Positions 16,228 through 22,000 of a stretch of DNA of 64,000 bases are shown piece by piece. Origin of the DNA: Phenylobacterium sp. (lineage in GTDB: Bacteria > Pseudomonadota > Alphaproteobacteria > Caulobacterales > Caulobacteraceae). Position numbers and translations under genes: made by a program. The notes beneath the pieces were generated by a model that was given only the letters and a program-made list of their open reading frames with translations, had not been told where the DNA came from and did not search any database. The stretch covers positions 37,312 to 101,311 of the forward strand of contig NZ_JAUYAF010000019.1 of the NCBI RefSeq assembly GCF_030693625.1, in the 5' to 3' direction. Each line of letters begins with the position of its first letter. Within the stretch, counting starts at the first letter, position 1.

Positions 16228-16788
16228 TCACGCGGCGAGTGAGGGCGCAATATTTTGTGCTTGGTAAGTCTCCAGCTCGCTGTGTGACACGTTGACCTCC
16301 TGCTCGCGGCCGAAGACGTTGAGGAGAAGCTCGAACCGAGCCTTTCCCTTGGCCCTGATGACTCGACCGATAAAGCCTTCCAGCGGGCCGCGGATGACCT
16401 TCACTTGCTGTCCAGCCGCCCACTTGTGGGAGTATTTCTTCCCCTTCACCTTCGGCGCGACGTAGGTGTGGTCGAACTCGTGGAACATGTCGGCGATGAA
16501 GATGCCGCGGAGGGAGCGGGTACTTGCGATGATGGGCGTCCCGAACTTGTCGCACATGATGTCCCGCACCCGGCGATCCGAACGGGCCGCGTCGAGCGCG
16601 TGATCATTGGGCATGACGGCGAAGACGTAGCCAGGGAAAAGGGCGCGGCTGATCGCGACCTTGGGTCGAGCATGCAGAGACCACTTTCGCTCCATCGGGC
16701 AGTAGGCGGTGATCCCCTTCTCCTCGAAGGCGGCCAGGACGCGCTTCTCCTGGCGGCTGACGACGCGGCAGACGAACCAGGTGCTCAT
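16228..16788 (-). CDS. NusG-family protein, likely late antiterminator
   Basis: 186 residues from ATG 16788. The N-terminal domain (STWFVCRVVSRQEKRVLAAF, then GYVFAVMP) matches the NGN fold of NusG/RfaH. A KOW-type segment near residues 125-160 (AAGQQVKVIRGPLEGFIGRV) completes the two-domain layout. It overlaps the thermonuclease gene by four bases and is the last gene before the late region, the place lambda uses for Q. NusG-family proteins bind RNA polymerase and alter pausing or termination, so control of late transcription is the best inference. Host nusG would lie elsewhere, beside rplK. Confidence 0.85.
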   Translation of the reverse strand: MSTWFVCRVVSRQEKRVLAAFEEKGITAYCPMERKWSLHARPKVAISRALFPGYVFAVMPNDHALDAARSDRRVRDIMCDKFGTPIIASTRSLRGIFIADMFHEFDHTYVAPKVKGKKYSHKWAAGQQVKVIRGPLEGFIGRVIRAKGKARFELLLNVFGREQEVNVSHSELETYQAQNIAPSLAA

Positions 16789-17138
16789 CGGCGAGATCCT
16801 TTGCTGAACTTGGAGTAGTAGCCGCGGCTGAACTTCGGCCAGTCGACGGCTTGGCCCTGGCGAACCATTCGCTCGGCCACGTCGGTGTTGCCGATCAAGC
16901 ACTGGGCCACGATGCGGTCGTAGCTCTTGCTCTTCCGGGTGCAGACGAGGGTCTGACCGGCGGTGAGGTCGGCGAGAGCGCGCCGTGCAGCTGGGCCGGC
17001 GGCGGTCTGCAGCTCAGGGGCGTCAATGCCCCAGAGGCGGATCTTCAGGTTGCCGTCACAACGGAAGGTGTCGCCGTCGGTGATGGATGGATCAGCGCAC
17101 AGGATGAGGCCGGACATGGCGGCTGCGAGGATGATCAT
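16785..17138 (-). CDS. Staphylococcal nuclease-like protein, exported
   Basis: 117 residues. A short hydrophobic N-terminus (IILAAAMSGLILCA) looks like a signal peptide. The core has ITDGDTFRCDGNLKIRLWGI and DAPE, the metal and Arg-containing motif of the SNase fold, and a later TRKSKSYDRIVAQC. Length fits a minimal SNase domain. If exported, it could degrade incoming or extracellular DNA; in a phage early operon it might help host DNA breakdown or superinfection exclusion. Overlaps both neighbours by four bases. Confidence 0.8.
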   Translation of the reverse strand: MIILAAAMSGLILCADPSITDGDTFRCDGNLKIRLWGIDAPELQTAAGPAARRALADLTAGQTLVCTRKSKSYDRIVAQCLIGNTDVAERMVRQGQAVDWPKFSRGYYSKFSKGSRR

Positions 17139-17818
17139 GCTGCTAGCTCCGAATGGTCCGACGACTCGACAATGTTCAGCCTAGCCCGGCGCAGCCTTGC
17201 GACCTCGGCGCGGCCCGTGGCGATGAACTCGCACAGCTCACTGTTGAGGTCGGGGTCCGATCGCCGGCAGCGCAGCTCATCCCGCTCAGCCTCGCTGATG
17301 GCGAAGGCCCACGAGCGCTCATCGTCGAGACTCTCTTTCTTCAAATCGGAAATTGAATCTTCGTCACAGAGGGTAGATTGCCCTGTAGGGGCATCTACCT
17401 CTGTGGATGATGCTGATGTGCAGCCGTCAAGCACACCTCTAAGCACTGCTTGTGGGGTGCTTGAAGCACTGCTTTTAGCAGCCTTCGCCCTCCCCCCGGC
17501 ACTCGCCCGTTCAATGGCGCGACGACGCTTATCCGCCCATCGCACGAGTTCTTCGTCCACCCGCTTGTGACGCCAGACCCCCTCGGCGATGGCGAAGAAC
17601 GGGGCAATGGCCAGCCGCACCTTCTTCCATCGCTTCAGGTCCATGCGGATGATGCGGGCCAAGGTCGCGTCGTCGTCACGCGGCGGACCGTTGCGCCAGT
17701 ACCATCGCACCAGACGGCCATAGGCGCCGTCTTGCTCACAGTCCAGGTGGCCGGTGTCTCCGTCCCAGTCCCCAATGTAGAGGGGCATCCAGGCGTCGGG
17801 CTTGGCATCCTTGCTCAT
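17135..17818 (-). CDS. DUF1376 (YdaU-like) replication-associated protein
   Basis: 227 residues from ATG 17818, overlapping the DnaA-domain gene by four bases. N-terminal AWMPLYIGDWDGDTGHLDCE and YGRLVRWYWRNGPP are the hallmark of DUF1376 proteins found in phage replication modules. Residues about 105-160 form a Ser/Ala/Thr-rich linker whose DNA carries repeats resembling origin iterons. The C-terminal 60 residues are charged and helical. No helicase gene accompanies it, so it may help load host helicase; this is inference. Confidence 0.8.
   Translation of the reverse strand: MSKDAKPDAWMPLYIGDWDGDTGHLDCEQDGAYGRLVRWYWRNGPPRDDDATLARIIRMDLKRWKKVRLAIAPFFAIAEGVWRHKRVDEELVRWADKRRRAIERASAGGRAKAAKSSASSTPQAVLRGVLDGCTSASSTEVDAPTGQSTLCDEDSISDLKKESLDDERSWAFAISEAERDELRCRRSDPDLNSELCEFIATGRAEVARLRRARLNIVESSDHSELAA
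17336..17474. other. Candidate phage replication origin: iterons and dyad in DUF1376 gene
   Basis: Within the DUF1376 gene an AT-rich run (17336-17362) is followed by a hairpin with arms GTAGAT at 17373-17378 and ATCTAC at 17393-17398, plus an inner GCCC/GGGC. Next come two perfect copies of AAGCACTGCTT (17441-17451, 17464-17474) and half copies AAGCAC (17429-17434) and GTGCTT (17457-17462). AT-rich DNA beside repeats inside a replication gene resembles lambda ori in gene O. Origin function is inference. Confidence 0.45.
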
Positions 17819-18141
17819 GCCCGGGCTTCCCTGTCGGAAGCATCCGCGATGGCCGCAGCGCGGCGCGCGTGGGCGCGAACGCCGTGCAGGATGGTGGTGT
17901 GATCTAGGCCGAAGAAACGACCGATCTGCGGCAGGCTCCAGCGGTCTTGGGCCCGCATCTCCATCATCGCCTCCTGACGCGGGTGAGCGATGCGGGTGCA
18001 GGAAGTGGGAGCCTTCAGCTCTTCGACGGTCAGGCCATGGCGAGCCGCAACTCGCTCGGTGATCGCGGACATGGTGATGCGAGGCCATGTGATTGGCGGC
18101 AAGGTGGAGTGACGCCATAGAGAAACCGGAACGAGGTTCAT
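17815..18141 (-). CDS. DnaA domain IV-like DNA-binding protein
   Basis: 108 residues from ATG 18141 (ATGA overlap with the upstream gene); a later start at ATG 18072 is possible. Residues 25-95 match the DnaA C-terminal helix-turn-helix: AARHGLTVEELKAPTSC, then MEMRAQDRWSLPQIGRFFG and the signature DHTTILHGV. The AAA+ ATPase part is absent. Stand-alone DnaA domain IV proteins in phages probably bind DnaA-box-like sites and act in replication initiation or interfere with host DnaA. It lies next to the DUF1376 gene that contains the candidate origin. Confidence 0.85.
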   Translation of the reverse strand: MNLVPVSLWRHSTLPPITWPRITMSAITERVAARHGLTVEELKAPTSCTRIAHPRQEAMMEMRAQDRWSLPQIGRFFGLDHTTILHGVRAHARRAAAIADASDREARA

Positions 18142-18437
18142 GCCGCGCACCTGTCCGCCAGCACCGCCTCGATCCGGCGATTCAACCGCATCAACTGGGC
18201 CGTCGGCATGGTCTCGTAGTCGGGCCCTTGGTCCACGATCCGCAGCGTGTGGGCCTTGTTCGGCTCCCAGATGATCAGCGCACGGTCTCGCATTCGCTCC
18301 AGCATCTGGGGGAATGATCCACGGCTACGGATTCCGCACGCGTCAGCGAGGGTTTGGATAGACGGCGGGACGCCATTGACCGTGAGCCGGCGGATCGCAG
18401 CCAGGGTCTCGGCCATCTGGGGTGTTGAAGGCGTCAT
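18138..18437 (-). CDS. LexA N-terminal-like winged-helix protein
   Basis: 99 residues from ATG 18437. The first 65 residues, with MAETLAAIRRLTVNGVPPSI, then LADACGIRSRGSFPQMLERM, match the LexA-type winged helix (TP..Q...L..I......PS...IA...G..S...V...L..L). No protease domain follows, so it is a free DNA-binding domain, not a self-cleaving repressor. Coupled to both neighbours by ATGA overlaps. Probably an early regulator or replication accessory. Confidence 0.7.
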   Translation of the reverse strand: MTPSTPQMAETLAAIRRLTVNGVPPSIQTLADACGIRSRGSFPQMLERMRDRALIIWEPNKAHTLRIVDQGPDYETMPTAQLMRLNRRIEAVLADRCAA

Positions 18438-18601
18438 GCCCGGTTCTCCAATCCCCATTCGATGAACTCGCGGACGATCTGAGAGCGGGTCAGCTTCTCG
18501 CGCTTGGCGACGGCGTCGATCTCGGCGACCAACTCGCGGTCGGCGGTGACGCAAAGCTGCTTCTGCCGTTGGACGGCGCGCGGAGGCTTCTTGCCGCTCA
18601 C
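18434..18601 (-). CDS. Ribbon-helix-helix (CopG/Arc-type) small regulator
   Basis: 55 residues from GTG 18601. A basic N-terminus is followed by QKQLCVTADRELVAEIDAVA and KREKLTRSQIVREFIEWGLE, a textbook ribbon-helix-helix: one beta strand with alternating residues, then two helices. It overlaps both neighbours by four bases (GTGA and ATGA), which supports translation. Likely a dimeric transcriptional regulator of early genes. Confidence 0.75.
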   Translation of the reverse strand: MSGKKPPRAVQRQKQLCVTADRELVAEIDAVAKREKLTRSQIVREFIEWGLENRA

Positions 18602-18855
18602 GCCAGCCCCCACGTTTGGCTGTCGTCGGCGAACAGGGCATCGCGGCGCGGGGCCAGGACGCCAGCCATGATCAGGCGCTCGACAACATCAGCGCGGGCG
18701 GCGCGGCCCGTGTCGGTGAAGCTCCAGACCGTTCCGTCGCGGCTCACGGTCTTCATGATTTCGGCCCCCGCTTCGATCCGAAGTTGGACGCGGGATTTTA
18801 CGACCTTGCGCGGCTTCCTGGGCTTGGCTTGCGCGGCTTCCTGGGCTTGGCTCAT
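18598..18855 (-). CDS. Small phage protein, possibly winged-helix
   Basis: 85 residues. A Lys/Pro/Arg-rich N-terminal 25 residues precede a compact domain with SRDGTVWSFTDTGRAARADV and VERLIMAGVLAPRRDALF. The order strand, turn, helix ending in a leucine- and proline-rich segment resembles small DNA-binding folds, but no family is recognised. ATGA and GTGA overlaps with its neighbours place it in the early leftward operon. Confidence 0.6.
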   Translation of the reverse strand: MSQAQEAAQAKPRKPRKVVKSRVQLRIEAGAEIMKTVSRDGTVWSFTDTGRAARADVVERLIMAGVLAPRRDALFADDSQTWGLA

Positions 18856-19025
18856 GGCTGTTGCCTTTCAACCTTCCCGTCGCGAATGATCACGCGGGTT
18901 CCGATGGGGATTTCAGAGGGGGAGACGCCGGACTGACCCTTGTGGGTCACGACCATCCAGCCGCCGTCCTGTCGGGCGACGCACCGGGAGACGGCGTCGG
19001 ATTTCTCAGCGACGCGAACGGCCAC
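18852..19025 (-). CDS. Very small phage protein, SH3-like beta pattern
   Basis: 57 residues from GTG 19025, two bases after the stop of the upstream gene and overlapping the downstream ATG (ATGA). Begins VAVRVAEKSDAVSRCVARQD and then alternates hydrophobic and polar residues through GGWMVVTHKGQSGVSPSEIP to GTRVIIRDGKVE, a small all-beta domain. Coupling on both sides supports translation. Function unknown. Confidence 0.55.
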   Translation of the reverse strand: MAVRVAEKSDAVSRCVARQDGGWMVVTHKGQSGVSPSEIPIGTRVIIRDGKVERQQP

Positions 19026-19027
19026 GG

Positions 19028-19243
19028 CTAACCCCTCCCCTCGCCAAGGATGGACATGGCGGCATCGAACCGTTCGCGAGCATCAGGAGAGACCGCAGCA
19101 CGAAGGCCGTTGAGGGTGGCGCGGCGCTTCATCGCCCTGACGTGTCCGACGTCTTGTGTCGGTGCGGCCAGGGCTGACGCGCGCTCGGCCTTCTGGAGGC
19201 GGGTCAGCCTGCGGCGGGAGAAGGGGTTGGGGATGCGGAACAC
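19028..19243 (-). CDS. Small basic hypothetical protein
   Basis: 71 residues, very rich in Arg and Ala (FSRRRLTRLQKAERASALAA), then a helical C-terminus with SPDARERFDAAMSILGEGRG. It shares one base with the upstream gene stop region and is followed two bases later by the next gene. A nucleic-acid-binding role is possible from charge alone. No family recognised. Confidence 0.5.
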   Translation of the reverse strand: MFRIPNPFSRRRLTRLQKAERASALAAPTQDVGHVRAMKRRATLNGLRAAVSPDARERFDAAMSILGEGRG

Positions 19244-19470
19244 TAGAAGGGGATCTCGTCATCGAGTGCCCGGCCGAAGCCGAGGTACTCGGTCTCTTTC
19301 AGGTCGCTCACCTCGAAGCCGGCGACCGCGACCATGACGGTGTAGCGGCGGCTGCGAGCGGAACGGGCCAGACGTTGAGCCTCCGCTTTCGCCGAGGAAT
19401 AGGTGGCGTGCTTGACGGTCGGCGTGCCGCCGCCCTCACACCAGACCGTGAAGAAGGTCGCGCCGCGCAC
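19243..19470 (-). CDS. Small hypothetical protein, alpha/beta
   Basis: 75 residues with beta strands (TFFTVWCEGG), a helix containing AKAEAQRLARSARS, and a second strand pair (RRYTVMVAVAGFEVSD). The pattern resembles that of the minus-strand gene at 23805-24041 (strand, helix with a run of Ala/Arg, strand), so the two may share a fold. Function unknown. Part of the leftward early operon. Confidence 0.55.
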   Translation of the reverse strand: MRGATFFTVWCEGGGTPTVKHATYSSAKAEAQRLARSARSRRYTVMVAVAGFEVSDLKETEYLGFGRALDDEIPF

Positions 19471-19473
19471 GGC

Positions 19474-19740
19474 TCAGATCTCCCCAAGCGCGGAGAGGTA
19501 GAGGTCGAGAATGGCTTCCTCTTCCTGGCGCTTGGCGCGGTCCTGCTTGCGGATCTTCAGGGCCGAGCGCAGGGCCTTGGTTGAGAAGCCATTGCCTTTG
19601 GCTTCGGCGAAAACTTCCTTCACCTGCTCGGCAATCTCGGCCTTCTCGACCTCCAAGCGCTCGACGCGCTCGACGATGGACTTGATCTGGTTCTGGGCGG
19701 TGCCATTCAGGACATCCGCATGTGCTTGGGCGTCAGACAC
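19474..19740 (-). CDS. GapR-like nucleoid protein (DUF2312)
   Basis: 88 residues, about the full length of Caulobacter GapR. Coiled-coil N-terminus (IKSIVERVERLEVEKAEIAE) leads to the DNA-contacting helices with AKGNGFSTKALRSALKIRKQ and a helical tail ending LDLYLSALGEI. GapR binds overtwisted, AT-rich DNA ahead of replication and transcription forks (established for Caulobacter). A phage copy in the early region may aid phage replication or compete with the host protein. All core helices appear intact. Confidence 0.88.
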   Translation of the reverse strand: MSDAQAHADVLNGTAQNQIKSIVERVERLEVEKAEIAEQVKEVFAEAKGNGFSTKALRSALKIRKQDRAKRQEEEAILDLYLSALGEI

Positions 19741-19830
19741 AGGTTTGCTCTCCTAATCAGCCCTCAGGCTGCTGGTGGTTTTCGGTGTGGGCTGGTCGCT
19801 TAGGGGGCGATCAGCGGTCGCTATTTGTTC

Positions 19831-20010
19831 TCAGGCCGCGAGGCCCTCGATCATGTCGAGGACGGCATCAGCCGTCCGCCTCGCGGTCGTGCCGGCGCCG
19901 GCTGCCAGCCATCCGGCCAGCGCCAGCGGCGCCCAGGCCAAGACGAGCAGGCAGATCGCGGGCCATCGCAGCCAACTCGTCAGCGGCGGCGGCTTGTTGT
20001 TCGGATTCAT
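19831..20010 (-). CDS. Small single-span membrane protein
   Basis: 59 residues from ATG 20010, with AAAGG eight bases upstream. One strongly hydrophobic segment (WPAICLLVLAWAPLALAGWL, about residues 16-35) follows a short polar N-terminus, and a helical acidic tail ends at ALDM-type residues. It overlaps the next gene by 143 bases in another frame. The hydrophobic helix is too coherent for a chance frame, but overlapping usage lowers confidence. Confidence 0.5.
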   Translation of the reverse strand: MNPNNKPPPLTSWLRWPAICLLVLAWAPLALAGWLAAGAGTTARRTADAVLDMIEGLAA

Positions 20011-20326
20011 GGGCGAGCCTTTCACGCTCGGAATGCACCCACGAGCGGAGGGCGGTCTGCGTCCTGATCTCCAGGATGAGCAGCCCAAGGCCGAAGCCGC
20101 CGCGGGGATGGTCGATGATCTTGTCGATGGTGGGTTGGCTGATCTGAGCGGCGAACAGGCCCTTGGCCTCGCCCTCCGTCAGGCCCCACTCGGCCATGGC
20201 GCACTTCACGCCATTGAGCGGCCAGCGGCGCCGGGCGTAGAGGGCCCAGGCGTTCTTGGTGCTCAGCTTGGCCACGGATGATTTCACGACAAAGTCGGAT
20301 GAGATTTCGCCCACGATGATCCTCAT
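19868..20326 (-). CDS. Phage early protein of unknown function
   Basis: 152 residues from ATG 20326. The core, KCAMAEWGLTEGEAKGLFAA then QPTIDKIIDHPRGGFGLGLL, resembles a conserved protein I associate with the early regions of alphaproteobacterial prophages. The C-terminal 50 residues are charged coiled coil ending in an Arg/Gly tail that may be an artefact of the overlapping membrane gene. First gene of a leftward run toward gapR. Possibly a regulator; HTH-like spacing around residues 40-70 is suggestive only. Confidence 0.65.
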   Translation of the reverse strand: MRIIVGEISSDFVVKSSVAKLSTKNAWALYARRRWPLNGVKCAMAEWGLTEGEAKGLFAAQISQPTIDKIIDHPRGGFGLGLLILEIRTQTALRSWVHSERERLAHESEQQAAAADELAAMARDLPARLGLGAAGAGRMAGSRRRHDREADG

Positions 20327-20328
20327 GA

Positions 20329-20532
20329 TTGCACCGTGGGCTGAGGGCGCACGGGGCGCTCGGAGGTTCGGCGAAGGTGGGAGGACGGCGGAGAGATCGA
20401 GATGCGTGGCGAGCGGCCCTGCGGTGCTTGGAGGCGTGCGGAGGCCGGGACGATTTGACGAGGCGAGCGCTGGCGAAAGCCGCGCGCCGCTACATCCAAC
20501 GGGCCAAGGGCTTGGAGCCCGAGGTCCGATGA
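20329..20532 (+). CDS. Possible small basic protein, divergent from early operon
   Basis: 67 codons from TTG 20329, reading away from the leftward early genes. The second half (RDAWRAALRCLEACGGRDDL then TRRALAKAARRYIQRAKGLE) is a plausible helical protein; the first 25 residues are Gly/Arg-rich and less convincing, so the true start may be further in. It ends in an ATGA overlap with the next small frame. Weak ribosome site. Could be a chance frame. Confidence 0.35.
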   Translation: MHRGLRAHGALGGSAKVGGRRRDRDAWRAALRCLEACGGRDDLTRRALAKAARRYIQRAKGLEPEVR

Positions 20533-20660
20533 TGGGAAACTATCGGGCAGGGCGCGTGGAGAGACGCGCCCTGCCCTTTTCGCTGGGGTCGGCCAGCTAT
20601 CGCGCGCCGCAGGCAGACGGCTCGAGGCTCGCGAATTGGTGTGAGGGGTGCGGCGCATGA
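20529..20660 (+). CDS. Possible 43-residue protein
   Basis: Starts at ATG 20529, overlapping the stop of the preceding small frame (ATGA), and ends at 20660. Sequence begins MMGNYRAGRVERRALPFSLG. No recognisable fold. The overlap with its neighbour is the main argument for translation. With the preceding frame it occupies most of the 425-base stretch between 20327 and 20751; what remains holds only the hairpin at 20679-20707. Confidence 0.25.
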   Translation: MMGNYRAGRVERRALPFSLGSASYRAPQADGSRLANWCEGCGA

Positions 20661-20678
20661 TCGGCGCACGTGGGGCTT

Positions 20679-20707
20679 GGGGCGAGAAGCTGTACAGCCC
20701 CTCGCCC
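20679..20707. repeat. Interrupted perfect palindrome / hairpin
   Basis: Arms GGGGCGAG (20679-20686) and CTCGCCC (20701-20707) flank the perfect 10-base palindrome GCTGTACAGC (20689-20698), with two-base internal loops on each side. Either a protein-binding dyad or an RNA hairpin in the leader of the plus-strand gene at 20752. A further dyad, TCGTGG/CCACGA, lies at 20715-20740. Function unknown. Confidence 0.5.
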
Positions 20708-20751
20708 GCCGATATCGTGGAGGTCTCGACTCCACCACGAATGGAACTTCC

Positions 20752-20988
20752 ATGGTCAACGAACAGGCGGCGATCCACAGCGCCACCCAAACGCTCCTTG
20801 TGGACGTGCTGCGCATCATCCATCGGATCGCCCCTGCGGACGTGGAGGCGCTGCTTGCGGAGTCGGAACAGGTGGCGTCGTCGGCCGAAACTCGCAATCC
20901 GCCTCCGAGCGAGAATGCGAAGCTTGTTCTCCAATTGCGGGTCGAGATGCTGCGCGAAGTGCTTGAACCTCCGACCCGAGAGCCCTGA
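20752..20988 (+). CDS. Small helical phage protein
   Basis: 78 residues from ATG 20752. N-terminal half is amphipathic helix (NEQAAIHSATQTLLVDVLRI), then IAPADVEALLAESEQ, a polar linker with NPPPSENAK, and a second helix (LVLQLRVEMLREVLEPP). It lies on the plus strand just downstream of the cro-like gene, converging on it. A coiled-coil or regulator partner is likely; no family recognised. Confidence 0.55.
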   Translation: MVNEQAAIHSATQTLLVDVLRIIHRIAPADVEALLAESEQVASSAETRNPPPSENAKLVLQLRVEMLREVLEPPTREP

Positions 20989-21003
20989 CTTCTGCCAAGA
21001 GGC

Positions 21004-21258
21004 TCATGCCGCCCTCCCCGCTTCGATGGGGGTGAGTGGTCGATTGACACCTTTCGGCCAGGTAGCGCCCTCAGGCCAGTTGCTGGAGAGCCACTGGACG
21101 GCGCGCTCTAGTCGTTTGGTCTGGATGTCTGCGCCGTCCACGATGGCGCCCAGCTTCTTGCTGTCGCCGAAGACGCGCCAGCTCAGCGTCTTGGTGTCGA
21201 TGCCAGACGCTCGCCGGTACTCGGCGGTGAGTTCGAGAAGCTGATCAATGGCGCTCAT
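21004..21258 (-). CDS. Cro-like early regulator
   Basis: 84 residues from ATG 21258; an upstream in-frame start (21294) is rejected because it lies in the -35 region of its own promoter. Sequence SAIDQLLELTAEYRRASGI, TLSWRVFGDSKKLGAIVDGA and VQWLSSNWPEGATWP resembles small HTH proteins that sit opposite CI in alphaproteobacterial prophages. It faces the repressor across a shared operator region, the Cro position. Transcription probably begins at or next to the start codon. It would repress the lysogenic promoter or open early transcription. Confidence 0.7.
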   Translation of the reverse strand: MSAIDQLLELTAEYRRASGIDTKTLSWRVFGDSKKLGAIVDGADIQTKRLERAVQWLSSNWPEGATWPKGVNRPLTPIEAGRAA

Positions 21259-21265
21259 GCCACGA

Positions 21266-21294
21266 GATATCGGTATTTCTACCGTTTCGGTCAA
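21266..21294 (-). promoter_or_regulatory. Promoter of the cro-like gene (PR-like)
   Basis: Read on the minus strand: -35 TTGACC (21294-21289), 17-base spacer containing operator CGGTAGAAATACCG, then -10 GATATC (21271-21266). The expected start point (about 21259) is one base before the ATG, so the mRNA would be leaderless or nearly so. The rightward early promoter has the same -35/operator design. Confidence 0.65.
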
Positions 21295-21342
21295 CGGTTA
21301 TCTTACCGGTCGCGTCTCTTTGTGGGGGCGGTCATCTTACCG
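21271..21342. promoter_or_regulatory. Operator cluster 1 (three 14-bp sites)
   Basis: Three sites of form CGGT-N6-ACCG lie between the divergent cro-like and CI genes: CGGTATTTCTACCG (21271-21284), CGGTTATCTTACCG (21295-21308) and CGGTCATCTTACCG (21329-21342). The first covers the cro promoter spacer; the third ends four bases before the CI start codon, giving scope for autorepression. Same half-sites recur at 24151-24191, once as the exact reverse complement of the first. Confidence 0.8.
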
Positions 21343-21346
21343 CGCG

Positions 21347-22000
21347 ATGCTAAAGGACGTTCTTTTCCGCGTGGAGCAACGGCTTGAGGCCGTTGGGCTG
21401 TCGGCCGCTGCGGCGTCGCGCAACGCCGGCTTAAGCGAAGACGCGATCCGCAATATGCAGCGGGCGGCAAAAAAAGACTCTGGCCGGAAGGGCGTCTCCA
21501 CGGCGACGATCACGGCGCTTGCTGACGTGCTCGACACGACCGTCGGCTGGCTAATGGGCGACGAGGTCGACGCAGAAATCGAAACCGAGATCAGGGTGGC
21601 CCCGCCCGCAATGGTGAAAATTGTTGGCCGGGTCGGCGCGGGAGCGCGGGTCGAGGCGATCGAGGATATGAGCCAAGAACCGATTGCACTACCCGGTGAG
21701 CTGGAAGACGCCAGCGCCTACTGGGTCGAGGGCGACTCTTGCTCCCCGGTATTTGAGCCTGGTGACGTGCTGGTGGTCCGCGGACCTGGCCGTGCTGACG
21801 AGGGTGAATTCCTAAACCGCTACTGCGTGGTCGAGACCGACGACGGCCTGGGCTGGGTCAAGCGGGTGACGCGTGGGATGACCGTCCCCGGTCGGGGCCG
21901 CCTGTACAACCTAGAAAGCGACAACGCCGACCCAATCCAAAACCAGCAAATCAAGAGCGCGCGGCCGGTGCTGCTGCGGCTTATCCAGGGCGGCAGATGA
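21347..22000 (+). CDS. CI-like repressor with S24 peptidase domain
   Basis: 217 residues from ATG 21347. The N-terminal XRE-type HTH is LSAAAASRNAGLSEDAIRN, followed by STATITALADVLDTTVGWL. The S24/LexA-like domain begins near residue 85 (KIVGRVGAGARVEAI) and carries the catalytic Ser in GDSCSP and Lys in WVKRV. No ribosome site precedes the ATG, so the transcript may be leaderless, as for lambda cI. It would bind the CGGT-N6-ACCG operators and hold the prophage silent; RecA-stimulated self-cleavage is expected from the family, though no Ala-Gly or Cys-Gly cleavage site could be fixed by eye. Confidence 0.92.
   Translation: MLKDVLFRVEQRLEAVGLSAAAASRNAGLSEDAIRNMQRAAKKDSGRKGVSTATITALADVLDTTVGWLMGDEVDAEIETEIRVAPPAMVKIVGRVGAGARVEAIEDMSQEPIALPGELEDASAYWVEGDSCSPVFEPGDVLVVRGPGRADEGEFLNRYCVVETDDGLGWVKRVTRGMTVPGRGRLYNLESDNADPIQNQQIKSARPVLLRLIQGGR

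Noticed and set aside
17400-17480. CRISPR-like repeats
   Set aside because: Only two full 11-base copies at 23-base spacing plus half copies, inside a coding region; no spacer array or cas genes in the window.
20648-21244. Plus-strand frame of 198 codons overlapping the small helical protein and the cro-like gene
   Set aside because: Its second half is antisense to the cro-like gene and has low-complexity Ser/Arg content; the gene starting at 20752 in another frame is the better protein.
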